Positions 55,698-64,000 of a stretch of 64,000 bases of DNA are shown in pieces. The stretch comes from JAKZVK01 sp965248255 (lineage in GTDB: Bacteria > Acidobacteriota > Terriglobia > Bryobacterales > UBA6623), in the NCBI GenBank assembly GCA_965248255.1, contig CBDFIW010000003.1, positions 1,860,001 through 1,924,000 of the forward strand, in the 5' to 3' direction. The notes below the pieces were generated by a model. That model ran no database searches and had not been told where the DNA came from. It was given only the letters and a program-made list of their open reading frames with translations. The first letter of the stretch is position 1; each line of letters begins with the position of its first letter. A program made the translations under genes and the position numbers.

Positions 55698-56861
55698 GTG
55701 TAGTGCACCATAAATAATGTAACTTATATTGACTTCCCATCGTCTCTATTAACAGGAGGCATGGGATGCGAAGAGCACAACCAGTAACTTTGAACACAGC
55801 GCAATGCAAGCAGTTGGACCGCTACGCGCGCGGCCGCCAAGTCGCCGTTCGTCTCGCCCTGCGAGCCAGGATTGTCCTGCTGGCCGCCGACGGTCTCGAG
55901 AATAAGCAGATCGCCGCACAGCTCGGTGTCTCGCGGCAGTTGGTGGCCCGCTGGCGCACGCGCTTTCTCGAAAGCAGCATCGCCGGCATTGCAAAAGACG
56001 CCCCACGGCCCGGTCGTAAACCTGCCGTCTCGAAGCAGAAAGTACAGCAGATCATCCACAAGACCACCCGCGAGAAACCGTCCAACGCCACCCACTGGAG
56101 CCGCCGCACCATGGCCGCCGCGGCCGGCGTCAGCGCTTCCACCGTGGGACGGATTTGGCGCGCCCATGGCCTCAAGCCCCACCGCGTCAAGACCCTCAAG
56201 CTCAGCAATGACCCGCGTTTCGCCGAGAAACTCGACGACATCGTCGGACTCTATCTCAATCCGCCTGAGCATGCTCTGGTTCTCTCGCTCGATGAGAAGT
56301 CCCAAATCCAAGCCCTCGATCGCACCCAGCCCGGCCTGCCGCTCAAAAAGGGACGCGGCCAAACGATGACCCACGATTACAAGCGCAACGGCACGACCAC
56401 CCTGTTTGCGGCGCTCAACAGCCTTGACGGCAGCGTGATCGCCGAGTGCATGCCCCGACACAGCCACCAGGAATGGCTGCGCTTCCTGCGCTTAATTGAC
56501 CGCCGCACTCCCAAGGACAAACAGCTTCATCTCATCGTGGACAACTATGCCACCCACAAGCATGCCGCTGTGAAGCGTTGGCTCGATCGTCACCCGCGCT
56601 TCCACATTCATTTCACCCCGACCTCGGCGTCGTGGCTGAACATGGTCGAGCGATTCTTTCGCGATCTCACCGTCAAGCGCCTGCGCCGCGGCGTGTTTCG
56701 CAGCGTGGACGAGCTCGTCGCCGCCATTGACGACTACATCGCCCAGCACAACGGGCATCCCACGCCCTTCATCTGGACCGCGACCGCCTCCGACATCCTC
56801 GAGAAAGTCAAGCGCGGACGTGCCGCCCTGCCTAAGGTGCAATCTGCTTGACGCACTACAC
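55698..56861 (+). mobile_element. IS630-family element, complete copy
   Basis: The ends GTGTAGTGC and GCACTACAC are bounded by TA at 55696-55697 and 56862-56863, and the element is 1164 bp with a single transposase gene. It is nearly identical to the partial copy at 1-859. Its right TA is also the left TA of MITE copy C, so the two elements abut. Confidence 0.95.
55766..56851 (+). CDS. IS630-family DDE transposase (complete)
   Basis: The 361-residue protein has N-terminal helix-turn-helix units (RQVAVRLALRARIVLLAADG, IAAQLGVSRQLVARWRTRF, AAAAGVSASTVGRIWRAHG) and the DDE catalytic core (LSLDEKSQ, LIVDNYATHKH, SWLNMVERFF). An AGGAGG lies 8 bp upstream of the ATG. It inserts its element at TA and is intact, so it is likely functional and could also act on the truncated copy. 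Confidence 0.95.
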   Translation: MRRAQPVTLNTAQCKQLDRYARGRQVAVRLALRARIVLLAADGLENKQIAAQLGVSRQLVARWRTRFLESSIAGIAKDAPRPGRKPAVSKQKVQQIIHKTTREKPSNATHWSRRTMAAAAGVSASTVGRIWRAHGLKPHRVKTLKLSNDPRFAEKLDDIVGLYLNPPEHALVLSLDEKSQIQALDRTQPGLPLKKGRGQTMTHDYKRNGTTTLFAALNSLDGSVIAECMPRHSHQEWLRFLRLIDRRTPKDKQLHLIVDNYATHKHAAVKRWLDRHPRFHIHFTPTSASWLNMVERFFRDLTVKRLRRGVFRSVDELVAAIDDYIAQHNGHPTPFIWTATASDILEKVKRGRAALPKVQSA

Positions 56862-56863
56862 TA

Positions 56864-56978
56864 GTGGACTGTCGCAAAGAAAGCTTAATGGTAGACGAGC
56901 AGCCGGGCGGGCACAGGGGCCCGCCCCTACAGTCTCGCTGGATACTCCTACGCCTAAGGAATCTCCGCGACATTCCAC
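56864..56978. mobile_element. MITE copy C (115 bp), inverted relative to A and B
   Basis: The termini GTGGACTGTCGCAAAG and inverted GTGGAATGTCGCGGAG are flanked by TA on both sides (56862-56863, 56979-56980). The reverse complement aligns with copy A over its whole length with roughly one difference in ten. It ends nine bases from the phoD stop. Confidence 0.88.
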
Positions 56979-56987
56979 TAGTTCGCC

Positions 56988-58817
56988 TCATTCCTTCTCC
57001 GCAGCCAAGATCGACTCGGCATAAAGCAACTCACCCGTCAACCCGTCGTAATACTGGAACGTCACCTGGGGCCGGTCGTAGGCCGCCCAGACATCGTCCT
57101 CCGGCTTGTCAGGGCTGCCCTGGCCCGCTTCCAACCCGCCGGGCACGCGAAACGTGTTGTTCACTTGGGCCACCGCATACACCGGCCGCCGCTTGCGTCC
57201 TTGGGCTTCATTAGGCACGAACGTCGACCAGCGAATCTCGCACTCACGGCCGCGAGAGACGTACTTGCCGCTGGTGGGACGGTTCGCTTCTTCGATCAGC
57301 CGGTGATTCGAGGAGTTGTGAGGACCGGACGCGAACTCCCACACGCGGTCGGTGATCTTGATCGCAAAGCTGTTGTGAAGGTCGCCGGTCAGCACGAGGA
57401 CCGGCTTGCCCAGCGAGTCCCAGAAGTCGATCAATTCCTCGCGCTCGACCGCCACCGCCGTCCACGCCTCGTCTTTATTGTTCGGCGTCTGGCGGCCCAA
57501 TACGTGCGGCACCATCAGGTTGACTGAGCTGACGACAAACAGGAAGTCTGCATCACTCTCCCGCATGGCCTTCTTGAGCCACTGCTTCTGCGGCGCTCCC
57601 AGAATGGAAATATCCGGCTTGAACGGATCGTTCAGGTCGTGCATCTGCCGGTGACTCCGCGTGTCGATGTAGAAGAACTCTGTGTTCGCGATCTTCTGCC
57701 GGAAGTGGTTGAAACGTCCGATCGAATAGGAGGCGTCTCCGTCCTGCTTGGGCGCGGGCGAGATGCGCAAGCGGTGGCGGTCGACGACTTCCTTGATTTC
57801 GTAGACGCCGGCGTTCGGGTCGCCGCCCACCCGGTCGAGCTTTGTATTGTTGACACCCGCGTCCGGCGTACCCCAATGGACGGTCAACGTTCCCGCCTCG
57901 CCCGTCTTCAGTTCGCGAAAGTCAGCCGACTCGTCAACCAAAACGTCTCCTCCCCCCGTCAGCTTGGCCTTCCCAAAGTGAATCCCCTGCTTCCACCTAA
58001 CCGGGTTCGACCAGCCCAGATACTGATACCAGGCCTCGATCCCGATATCGCGGAAGACCGCCCGCCGGCTTCGCAGTCCCGGCGAGCCCGATCCGTTTAC
58101 ATCGTTCAATATCTCGTGATCGTCAAACATGAAGAACGAGGGAACTTCGCGATGCCATGCCGCAAGATTCTTCCCGCGGCTGAGATAGAGTTTGTAGTTC
58201 TCCCAAACGCCTACGATGGTCGGGGCGAGATCGACGAGACGCGGAGTCCCTCGCGTGCCTACCTGCTCGCGCCATTGATCTGGGGTGTAGTCGCGCATCT
58301 CCTCGTACATCCAATCGCCGTCGAGAATGGCGAAGTCGATCGAGTCTTCGATGCGGTCCAGCATCGTGCGGAAAGTCGGCGTCGTGGGATCGACGCGTTG
58401 TTGGTTGCCGCAGGCGTACTCAAAGCGGAAGTTGAACAGGCCGTCGGGGTTGAGCTTCGGGTGACGATGTGTATCCGCGTCGGGCAGCGTGCGGAAGTCG
58501 CCGCGCAGGTGGTCTGCTGGGCGGGAGCCCGTTTCGCCGACGACGTCGTAGTAGTAAGTCGTGTTGGGTACGAGCCCGGTGATGTGCACCCAGCCCGTGT
58601 TGTCCCTGCCGAGCGTAGTGCGCACCGCAGCGGACGACTCGTCAAGGTTCGTTGGCGTCGTTCCGTACCGCACCCGGAACTCGCCCGGCCGCTTCGTGCG
58701 CGCCCACACCCCGATTCCCGACGAGCTGAGACGCCCGAGAATCGGCCCGTGCGTAATCTCGGCCGCCGGCGCGACCCATCCCAACAGCAACAGACCCGCA
58801 ACGATTCGACTATGCAT
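56988..58817 (-). CDS. phoD: PhoD-like alkaline phosphatase/phosphodiesterase
   Basis: The 609-residue exported protein starts MHSRIVAGLLLLGWVAPAAEI. The N-terminal Fn3-like PhoD domain (ITHGPILGRLSSSGIGVWART) is followed by the metallophosphatase core with YACGNQQ, LDGDWMYEE, FFMFDDHEILND, RQMHD and VLTGDLHNSF, which carry the Fe/Ca ligands. It releases phosphate from organic esters outside the cell. A C-terminal extension follows the core. MITE copy C sits directly downstream. Confidence 0.9.
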   Translation of the reverse strand: MHSRIVAGLLLLGWVAPAAEITHGPILGRLSSSGIGVWARTKRPGEFRVRYGTTPTNLDESSAAVRTTLGRDNTGWVHITGLVPNTTYYYDVVGETGSRPADHLRGDFRTLPDADTHRHPKLNPDGLFNFRFEYACGNQQRVDPTTPTFRTMLDRIEDSIDFAILDGDWMYEEMRDYTPDQWREQVGTRGTPRLVDLAPTIVGVWENYKLYLSRGKNLAAWHREVPSFFMFDDHEILNDVNGSGSPGLRSRRAVFRDIGIEAWYQYLGWSNPVRWKQGIHFGKAKLTGGGDVLVDESADFRELKTGEAGTLTVHWGTPDAGVNNTKLDRVGGDPNAGVYEIKEVVDRHRLRISPAPKQDGDASYSIGRFNHFRQKIANTEFFYIDTRSHRQMHDLNDPFKPDISILGAPQKQWLKKAMRESDADFLFVVSSVNLMVPHVLGRQTPNNKDEAWTAVAVEREELIDFWDSLGKPVLVLTGDLHNSFAIKITDRVWEFASGPHNSSNHRLIEEANRPTSGKYVSRGRECEIRWSTFVPNEAQGRKRRPVYAVAQVNNTFRVPGGLEAGQGSPDKPEDDVWAAYDRPQVTFQYYDGLTGELLYAESILAAEKE

Positions 58818-59479
58818 ACCGCGAACGATTATAGACCCTGCAGCAGCCCCTCAAAATCGACCCGTGATCGCAAGGGAGCCCCCGGGGCCTACGGCCCACC
58901 CAAGGGGATGAAAACCGGTGGGTTTTCGACCAAGCGGTTTCCTCGAGCCCGGAATCGCTCCCTTCACGCTGAACAGTACCGACCCTCCGGCGTCAGCGAG
59001 CGGTCAAGTTGCTGTACTCCAACGCCGCGATGGCCGGGTACCGGCGCGCGTGACTGCGTGTTGGCCTCGGAAAACGCCGCGAAGGCTGAACTTACCGGGA
59101 CACTCCCACCGCCACGTTTCTGGTTAGGTTATGTGTGTCCTCATCTCCGCAATGGGAACGCGGCACACTCCGTTCCGGGCCGGGCAGGTGTTGATCGATG
59201 CGGCGACCGCGCCACCGATAGCACCCCCGTCAACGCGCCCCTGAAAGCCGCGGCGGTGCCGTACCTCATGATCTCTACCACCAATCGGGGCATCGCAAAC
59301 GCCCCACCCAGAGGTCAAACCGCTTGACGGTAACGCGATCACCGGCGCCATGCGCTCTTGTTTTACGCTCTCAAGAGTCGGAGAAAGAGTAGCGAAACGG
59401 CGACTCATTGCGTGAGCGGGACCCTCCCTCATAAGATCACATCTCCGCCAGAACGTTTCTTCACGGGGAGGGTCAACAG
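58818..59479. other. Intergenic region, no gene supported
   Basis: This ~660-bp gap between phoD and the CxxCH lipoprotein contains reading frames on both strands but none with recognisable domains. A GGGAGGG ribosome site just precedes 59480. The rest appears to be non-coding or decayed sequence. Confidence 0.5.
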
Positions 59480-61027
59480 ATGACAAAGCAGTTAGCAGCC
59501 AGCTGTTTTCTAGCCATTTTGCTCGCCGGGTGTGATGCTGGAACACCGCCCGAGGACCCCGCAGAGCAGGCAGTGGTCGCGAACACTTGTGAGGGACCGT
59601 ACCCGAATTATTGGCAAGACCCCGCCTTTACGGAGACGGGCATGTGGGAAGGGCAAGAAATCAGCGATCAACCCCCAGCGGGTTGGACCGGGCCTGTGTT
59701 CCAGCTCAGTCAAGAGTACCCTGCGACTCTCATCGAGGACCACGACAGTTGGGGATGGACAAAGTTTGATCCATTCAAAGAAGGGCTGTCCGCGGCCGAG
59801 AAAGAGGAGCAGGCTCACGATTACATTTGGGCCGTGATGCGCTACATCCAAGACGGCAACATCACCGATGGCGCGGACGGAGGCGACGTCGGGAAAGATT
59901 GGACTCTTTGCGAAAACCAGGTCCGCAACTGGTACCACATGCCTTACCAGACCTACGAGCCACTGAGTGGCCGCGAGTTCGTACACGGATTGACCCGTGA
60001 AGCACCGGTGACGTTCAAGCTTGACGGGGGTAAGTCTGTCGCCACGACCATCTGGGCTGTTGGATTCTACAACGCCCGTGGAGGGCACACGCTCGGTGAG
60101 GTTTGGAAGCCTGACGGCACGCCGAACGTTCCCACCGACAATCTATCTTTTGCAGAGGGTGCGGTGGTAGGCAAGTTGCTCTTTACCACGGCGACACCGC
60201 AGGATCTTCCCTTCCTCGAGAATGTCCCCAAGTGGCAAATCAACATGAGCGCGTCGGACTTCTGCAAGTGCACGCCCACGGAGGGCAAGGACTGTACCTT
60301 CCAGGAGATGAGCGAGCAGTGTCCGCGCACGCCGGGCGAGGTGTACCTGATTCAATTTGACGTAGCTGTCCGGGACGCACGTTCACCGTCGGGGTGGGCG
60401 TTCGGCACCTTCGTCGCCGACGGCGAGCACAAAGCCGGTGAAAAGAACCCCTGGAACCGCATCTCCCCGCTCGGCTTGATGTGGAACAACGATGCGCCGC
60501 CGGCCGGGGAAGGGGCGATCAACTTCCCGCCAGATCCGCGCAAGAACGGCTTCCCGCACGAGGTCATCTTCTGGGACGTCGTCGACCGGCTCAACACATC
60601 CTCCAACTCCGGGCACTTGGGTTGCAACGGCCGTTTGAACGGACCGGCCGACAACCCACGCAGCACATGCATGTCGTGCCACATGACGGCTTCCGTTCAT
60701 GACAGCAAGCTGCGTGTACCACCGATCTTCGACATAGACTTCGCAGATGCGAGCAACGGCCAATGCACCGATCCACCCAACCTTGGGCCCGATGGAGTCT
60801 ACTTCGCTGATACGCCGTGTGCAACTCCGTTCCAGGGCGGCTCGGTGGTTCCGCCGCCGGACTATGCGTCGGAACGCAAGGAAAGGATTTCCACCGACTT
60901 CTCGTTGCAGCTTTCGATCAGCCTCGTGCAGTACGGGCAGTGGATGCAGCATCAGAAGGCCCAAGCAGCCGAGAGTGACGCCTCGGCACCCGCACGGAGG
61001 TTAACGACAGTGCTTCCCGCTCGCTGA
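59480..61027 (+). CDS. Lipoprotein with a single c-type haem motif
   Basis: The 515-residue protein has a lipoprotein signal peptide (CFLAILLAGC, lipidated Cys about residue 18). The body is rich in Trp and Asp/Asn, with several Cys (NTCEGPYPNYWQDP; DFCKCTPTEGKDC). One CMSCH haem-binding site near residue 399 (STCMSCHMTAS) lies in a Pro/Asn-rich context. It probably faces the periplasm or outer surface as an electron-transfer or redox protein. I do not recognise the family. It begins a plus-strand run with phosphoesterase genes 83 bp downstream. Confidence 0.75.
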   Translation: MTKQLAASCFLAILLAGCDAGTPPEDPAEQAVVANTCEGPYPNYWQDPAFTETGMWEGQEISDQPPAGWTGPVFQLSQEYPATLIEDHDSWGWTKFDPFKEGLSAAEKEEQAHDYIWAVMRYIQDGNITDGADGGDVGKDWTLCENQVRNWYHMPYQTYEPLSGREFVHGLTREAPVTFKLDGGKSVATTIWAVGFYNARGGHTLGEVWKPDGTPNVPTDNLSFAEGAVVGKLLFTTATPQDLPFLENVPKWQINMSASDFCKCTPTEGKDCTFQEMSEQCPRTPGEVYLIQFDVAVRDARSPSGWAFGTFVADGEHKAGEKNPWNRISPLGLMWNNDAPPAGEGAINFPPDPRKNGFPHEVIFWDVVDRLNTSSNSGHLGCNGRLNGPADNPRSTCMSCHMTASVHDSKLRVPPIFDIDFADASNGQCTDPPNLGPDGVYFADTPCATPFQGGSVVPPPDYASERKERISTDFSLQLSISLVQYGQWMQHQKAQAAESDASAPARRLTTVLPAR

Positions 61028-61110
61028 GTGCGCGAGTAGCCTATCACCTCCGAAACTACGGGTCCTCCCGGCCCGGGGAGCGGAACAACGGACAAACCAA
61101 GGAGAAGCAA

Positions 61111-62870
61111 ATGGCGAACGCACCGCAAATCGATCACATCGTCGTACTCATGCTGGAGAATCGCTCCTTCGACCACATCCTCGGAACCGTCCCCGGCGTC
61201 GAAGGCGTCCTGGATAGCGGCGGCCGGCCGCGCACCGATTTGGTCAACCATGCGGATCCCACCGACGCCACGTCGACCGCCTACCAACCGAAGATTGGCG
61301 CTCAATTCGCTACGCCAAAAGATCAAGAGACAAGCGGGGTAGGTATGGCGACCCCTCGCACAGCTTCCCGTCAGGGACCGAGCAACTCTTCGGTGTGAAG
61401 ACGGTCGGATCCGGAGATAAGGAGACGACCCCCTACCAGGGCGGGGCGCCGGCGACCGTCCCCGTCGCCAATAGCGGTTTCGTGCTCAACTTCATCGGTG
61501 AGCTGAAGCGTGGTTTCAGCAGTAACGACACGACACTCGGAGAGCAGCAGGCCAAGGCAGCGGCCGGCGGCCAAGAGGACCCTGTCCGAGAAGTCATGGA
61601 GGTCTTCACCGCCGACCAATTGCCGGCCATCCACACGCTGGCCGCCGAATTCTGCGTCTGTGATCACTGGCACAGTGAAGTGCCCGGTCCTACTGAGCCC
61701 AATCGGCTATTCATGCACGCGGCAACATCCACCGGGCTCAGCTACAACCCGTGGAGGTACGACATTCTCAACGTGCCGACGATCTATGACCGCGTCGAAA
61801 GCGCCGGCCGCGACTGGGCGATGTACGGATTCGATCTTTTCGACTCGTCCAACTTCGACAGCATCAACGGAAAGCCCCAAGCAAAGCTGCAGTTCTCGCA
61901 GTTCCTCGACGACGCGTCAGCCGGAAAACTGCCCTTCTATACGTTCTTGTGTCCTCGCTACGCCGACGCGCCGAAGGGGCGCGCCAACTCCCAGCATGCG
62001 CCGCATGACGTGCGCTACGGCGACAAGCTGATCGCCGACGTCTACCAGGCTGTCCGCAACGGTCCGGGCTGGGAGAAGACCCTGCTGATTGTCACCTACG
62101 ATGAACATGGAGGGTTCTACGATCACGTGAAACCGCCCGCCGCCGAGGCTCCCGACCCTGCTGTCTCCCCGAACGCCTTCATGGAGGAAGAGGCGCAAAA
62201 GTACAACAAAACCTACCTCACCAGTCCCGAATATAGCTTCGACTTTTCCAGCTTGGGCTTTCGGGTACCGACTCTGCTCGTCTCCCCATGGGTCGACAAG
62301 GGCGTCGTCGACGGCACGGTCTACCGACATACTTCGGTGCTGCGTTACATCGAGGATCTGTTGGGCGCCAAGCCGCTGACAAAACGCGACGCCACTGCCA
62401 CGAGCTTCAGCTCGCGTCTGTCCCGCGAGACGGCTCGAACGGATTGCCCCACCACCGTCCCTGCGGCCTCCTTGCCCGCGGACGATTCCGAGCTGTACAT
62501 GAAGGAACCACCGGGGCCCAAGCAGGACGAATTGACCCGCCGCTACACCGCCAAGCTTTTGGGTCACCCCGACACTAACCGACGAACAGAGCGGTCGTTT
62601 CCGACCAACGCGTCTCTGCATAAGTACATCTGCGAACGAAACCGGCGTGACGCATGGGCGCGCAGTAGCGACTGGCAGAACGCACGCTTTGAACTCTACG
62701 CTGACCGTGCCGGGCGTTGGCGTTGGCGCCTGCGCGACGGGTCAGGCGACATTCTTGCTGAATCCACCCATTCCTATGACGGCCAAGAGGCAGCCGCGAC
62801 CGCGCTCGAACGTTCGCGATTTCTCTCAAACATGTTGGGGGATGCCGAGATCACTGCCGGCCAAGGATGA
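61111..62870 (+). pseudogene. Phosphoesterase (phospholipase C/AcpA family) with DUF1508-like tail, one frameshift
   Basis: The 5' frame begins IDHIVVLMLENRSFDHILGTV, the metal-binding start of PLC/AcpA-type phosphoesterases. After ATPKD the frame is lost near 61322-61330, where one base appears missing. The correct continuation DKRGRYGDPSHSFPSGTEQLFGV lies in the second frame, which runs to 62870 and contains WHSEVPGPTEPNR and the metal site TYDEHGGFYDHV. The last ~70 residues (ARFELYADRAGRWRWRLRDG … YDGQEAAATALERSR) look like a DUF1508/YegP domain. No signal peptide is seen. It may be a real pseudogene or a sequence error. Confidence 0.8.
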
Positions 62871-63136
62871 CAATCCGCCGGCCTCAACAGCGACAGTTCG
62901 AAAGAGTTCTGGTGCTAATGTTCGAGAATCAGTACCCTTCTTTCAACGGGCAGCGTGCTGGGAGCCAACTCCAATGGGGTCATGCGTCCCTCGAAACCGA
63001 CTACACCGCGACGATTTGGCAAGGAGGCGGTGGATTCAGACGGTTCTTTGGGATAAAAGCTCTGTGGGGTATAATGGCGCACTCGGACTCAAACAGTAAC
63101 CCTCAATCTAAAGCAACGGATTGGCTTCCAGTTTAA
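62867..63136 (+). pseudogene. 5' fragment of a second phosphoesterase-like gene
   Basis: The start overlaps the previous stop by ATGA. Only the first ~25 residues (RQFERVLVLMFENQY) resemble the N-terminal metal-binding strand of phosphoesterase-family proteins. The rest has no family character and is short. It looks like the coupled start of a paralogue that lost its body, or a small unrelated ORF. Confidence 0.45.
63048..63075 (+). promoter_or_regulatory. Candidate sigma-70 promoter
   Basis: TTGGGA and TATAAT are separated by 16 bp about 100 bp upstream of the 63177 start. The -10 is a perfect consensus in an otherwise GC-rich region. Confidence 0.45.
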
Positions 63137-63176
63137 CCGGGCAAACAGTGCTGAACCCCACCAAAGGAAGGTCGAG

Positions 63177-64000
63177 ATGAAGCGAATTCCAGTCACAATG
63201 GGTCGGTTCTTGCAGGCCCTGGTACTTTTGGTTGTGTATTGGTTGGTCGTTCAGTTCCCCGGCCAAGATGGGACCGTTGCCCACGCAGCCCCGCAGGCGA
63301 TCGGGGAGACTCCTACGATTTCACCTGAGCTTCCCGAAGACATCTCGGGCGGCGCACCGAACGCGAACCAAACCCAGGCAGCGGCATTCGCGTGGAGGGA
63401 ATTCATCGCTCTCAATTGGCCCGCGGTCGAACAGACGGGAGAACTCGGCACAAGGGGAAAGGCCGCCGCGACCCTCAAGTTCGGTCAAAAGAGTACGGAC
63501 CATCATCTTGTGTGGGAAACTTTGCGCACGAAGGTTGAGATCTACCCCGGGGCGGGAAGTGCAACCGTAACGCCAAACGGGTACGTCGATGACGCCAGCA
63601 AGGACTATGGCTACGACGCTCCACCTGATTACCGCTATAACCCGAGCAACGTCGGCGGCTACACCGGCCTGGAGCCGGGGCAAGTTCCTCCGGACGTCGG
63701 GCAGCAACCTGTTGCAACGCCGGCCTTTGTCAATCTCGACGAGGACAACGAGATCGAAGAGGACGCAATGTTCGCCGGGGCTTCCGCGTCGTCTCCGTTT
63801 CCGGGACAGCAGTTTCTCTACATCGCGAAAGCGAACAGAGCACAGTACACCTTGGTCGCCGCCAACAAATGGTGGTATCACTCGAAATTTCCGCCGCCGG
63901 GCGACCCTCTTTCGTTTCTCCCGACCGTGCCGCCGCAGCGACAAACAACCCTGTACGTGCAGAAGAACAAGAGGACCCCGACGCCCGAATTCGCAAAGAA
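63177..64000 (+). CDS. Exported or membrane-anchored hypothetical protein, 3' end outside window
   Basis: An open frame runs from the ATG at 63177 to the last base without a stop (274 codons visible). An AAAGGAAGG site precedes it. The N-terminus has a basic start and a hydrophobic segment (FLQALVLLVVYWLVVQF), then AAFAWREFIALNWPAV and HHLVWETLRTKVEIY, Tyr/Pro/Asn-rich stretches and RAQYTLVAANKWWYH. I recall the FAWREFIALNWP-type block in uncharacterised exported proteins but cannot name a family. It follows the CxxCH lipoprotein and phosphoesterase genes. Confidence 0.75.
   Translation, partial: MKRIPVTMGRFLQALVLLVVYWLVVQFPGQDGTVAHAAPQAIGETPTISPELPEDISGGAPNANQTQAAAFAWREFIALNWPAVEQTGELGTRGKAAATLKFGQKSTDHHLVWETLRTKVEIYPGAGSATVTPNGYVDDASKDYGYDAPPDYRYNPSNVGGYTGLEPGQVPPDVGQQPVATPAFVNLDEDNEIEEDAMFAGASASSPFPGQQFLYIAKANRAQYTLVAANKWWYHSKFPPPGDPLSFLPTVPPQRQTTLYVQKNKRTPTPEFAK

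Noticed and set aside
57639..59327. 562-codon plus-strand ORF opposite phoD
   Set aside because: phoD on the minus strand has all metal-site motifs; this frame has none and runs into non-coding DNA.
59124..59546. Minus-strand 140-codon ORF upstream of the haem lipoprotein
   Set aside because: It overlaps the lipoprotein start and has no recognisable features.
59480..61027. Multihaem cytochrome
   Set aside because: Only one CxxCH is present; the other Cys pairs (CKC, CNG) do not fit haem attachment.

Overview
This is a GC-rich bacterial chromosome segment. Gene content points to an Acidobacteriota-like soil bacterium. The signs are PD40/beta-propeller sensor proteins fused to a Ser/Thr kinase or a CadC-type DNA-binding domain, several Tat-exported sugar-acid and oxidoreductase enzymes, a PhoD phosphatase, and glycine/proline-rich TonB proteins. 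No rRNA, tRNA or CRISPR was recognised, so the taxonomic call is an inference from gene families only.

Layout. 1-5.3 kb is an insertion-sequence graveyard: a 3' part of an IS630 element, an M36 metallopeptidase gene cut at both ends by IS630 and IS3, and a two-gene hypothetical module broken by IS3 and IS5. 5.3-8.4 kb carries a DnaC-like ATPase, a biotin carrier protein and AccC. 8.5-20.9 kb is the conserved core: an exported RidA-like protein, then on the minus strand tgt-yajC-secD-secF followed by tonB-exbB-exbD-exbD-TPR lipoprotein, a clear terminator and rel, with a P1 peptidase upstream. 21.0-24.0 kb is a plus-strand sugar-nucleotide/glycosyltransferase trio. 24.2-27.3 kb is cutA-tatA-tatC-pgeF. 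27.4-29.8 kb has an RDD membrane protein, plsC and a stand-alone sigma region-4 peptide.

29.8-36.0 kb is a repeat-rich block: two homologous palindrome clusters, each beside the 3' remnant of an IS200-like (RAYT-type) transposase, one split by an IS3 element. They surround a secreted HEXXH protein and an intact CadC-PD40 regulator. 36-45 kb holds an exported enolase-superfamily enzyme, UDP-glucuronate decarboxylase, a GT4 glycosyltransferase, a DUF3311/sodium-solute symporter pair, a mutarotase-fold protein and a D-2-hydroxyacid dehydrogenase. These look like sugar/sugar-acid uptake and catabolism.

45-50 kb has an intact IS5, a second pair of palindromic repeats around a frameshifted secreted protein, and a Ser/Thr kinase-PD40 gene with three frame breaks. 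50.3-55.7 kb has a class V aminotransferase, a DapA-like exported aldolase, a Gfo/Idh/MocA oxidoreductase and a beta-helix lipoprotein. These are separated by GCAAAG-rich palindromes. 55.7-57 kb is a complete IS630 abutting a 115-bp MITE. 57-64 kb has PhoD, a CxxCH lipoprotein, a frameshifted AcpA/PLC-type phosphoesterase with a DUF1508-like tail, a phosphoesterase fragment, and a membrane-anchored protein running off the window.

Main themes are heavy IS and MITE traffic with nested insertions, and an unusually high number of single-base frame breaks, several in homopolymers. The breaks may be real decay or assembly error. Export and envelope functions (Sec, Tat, TonB) lie close together.
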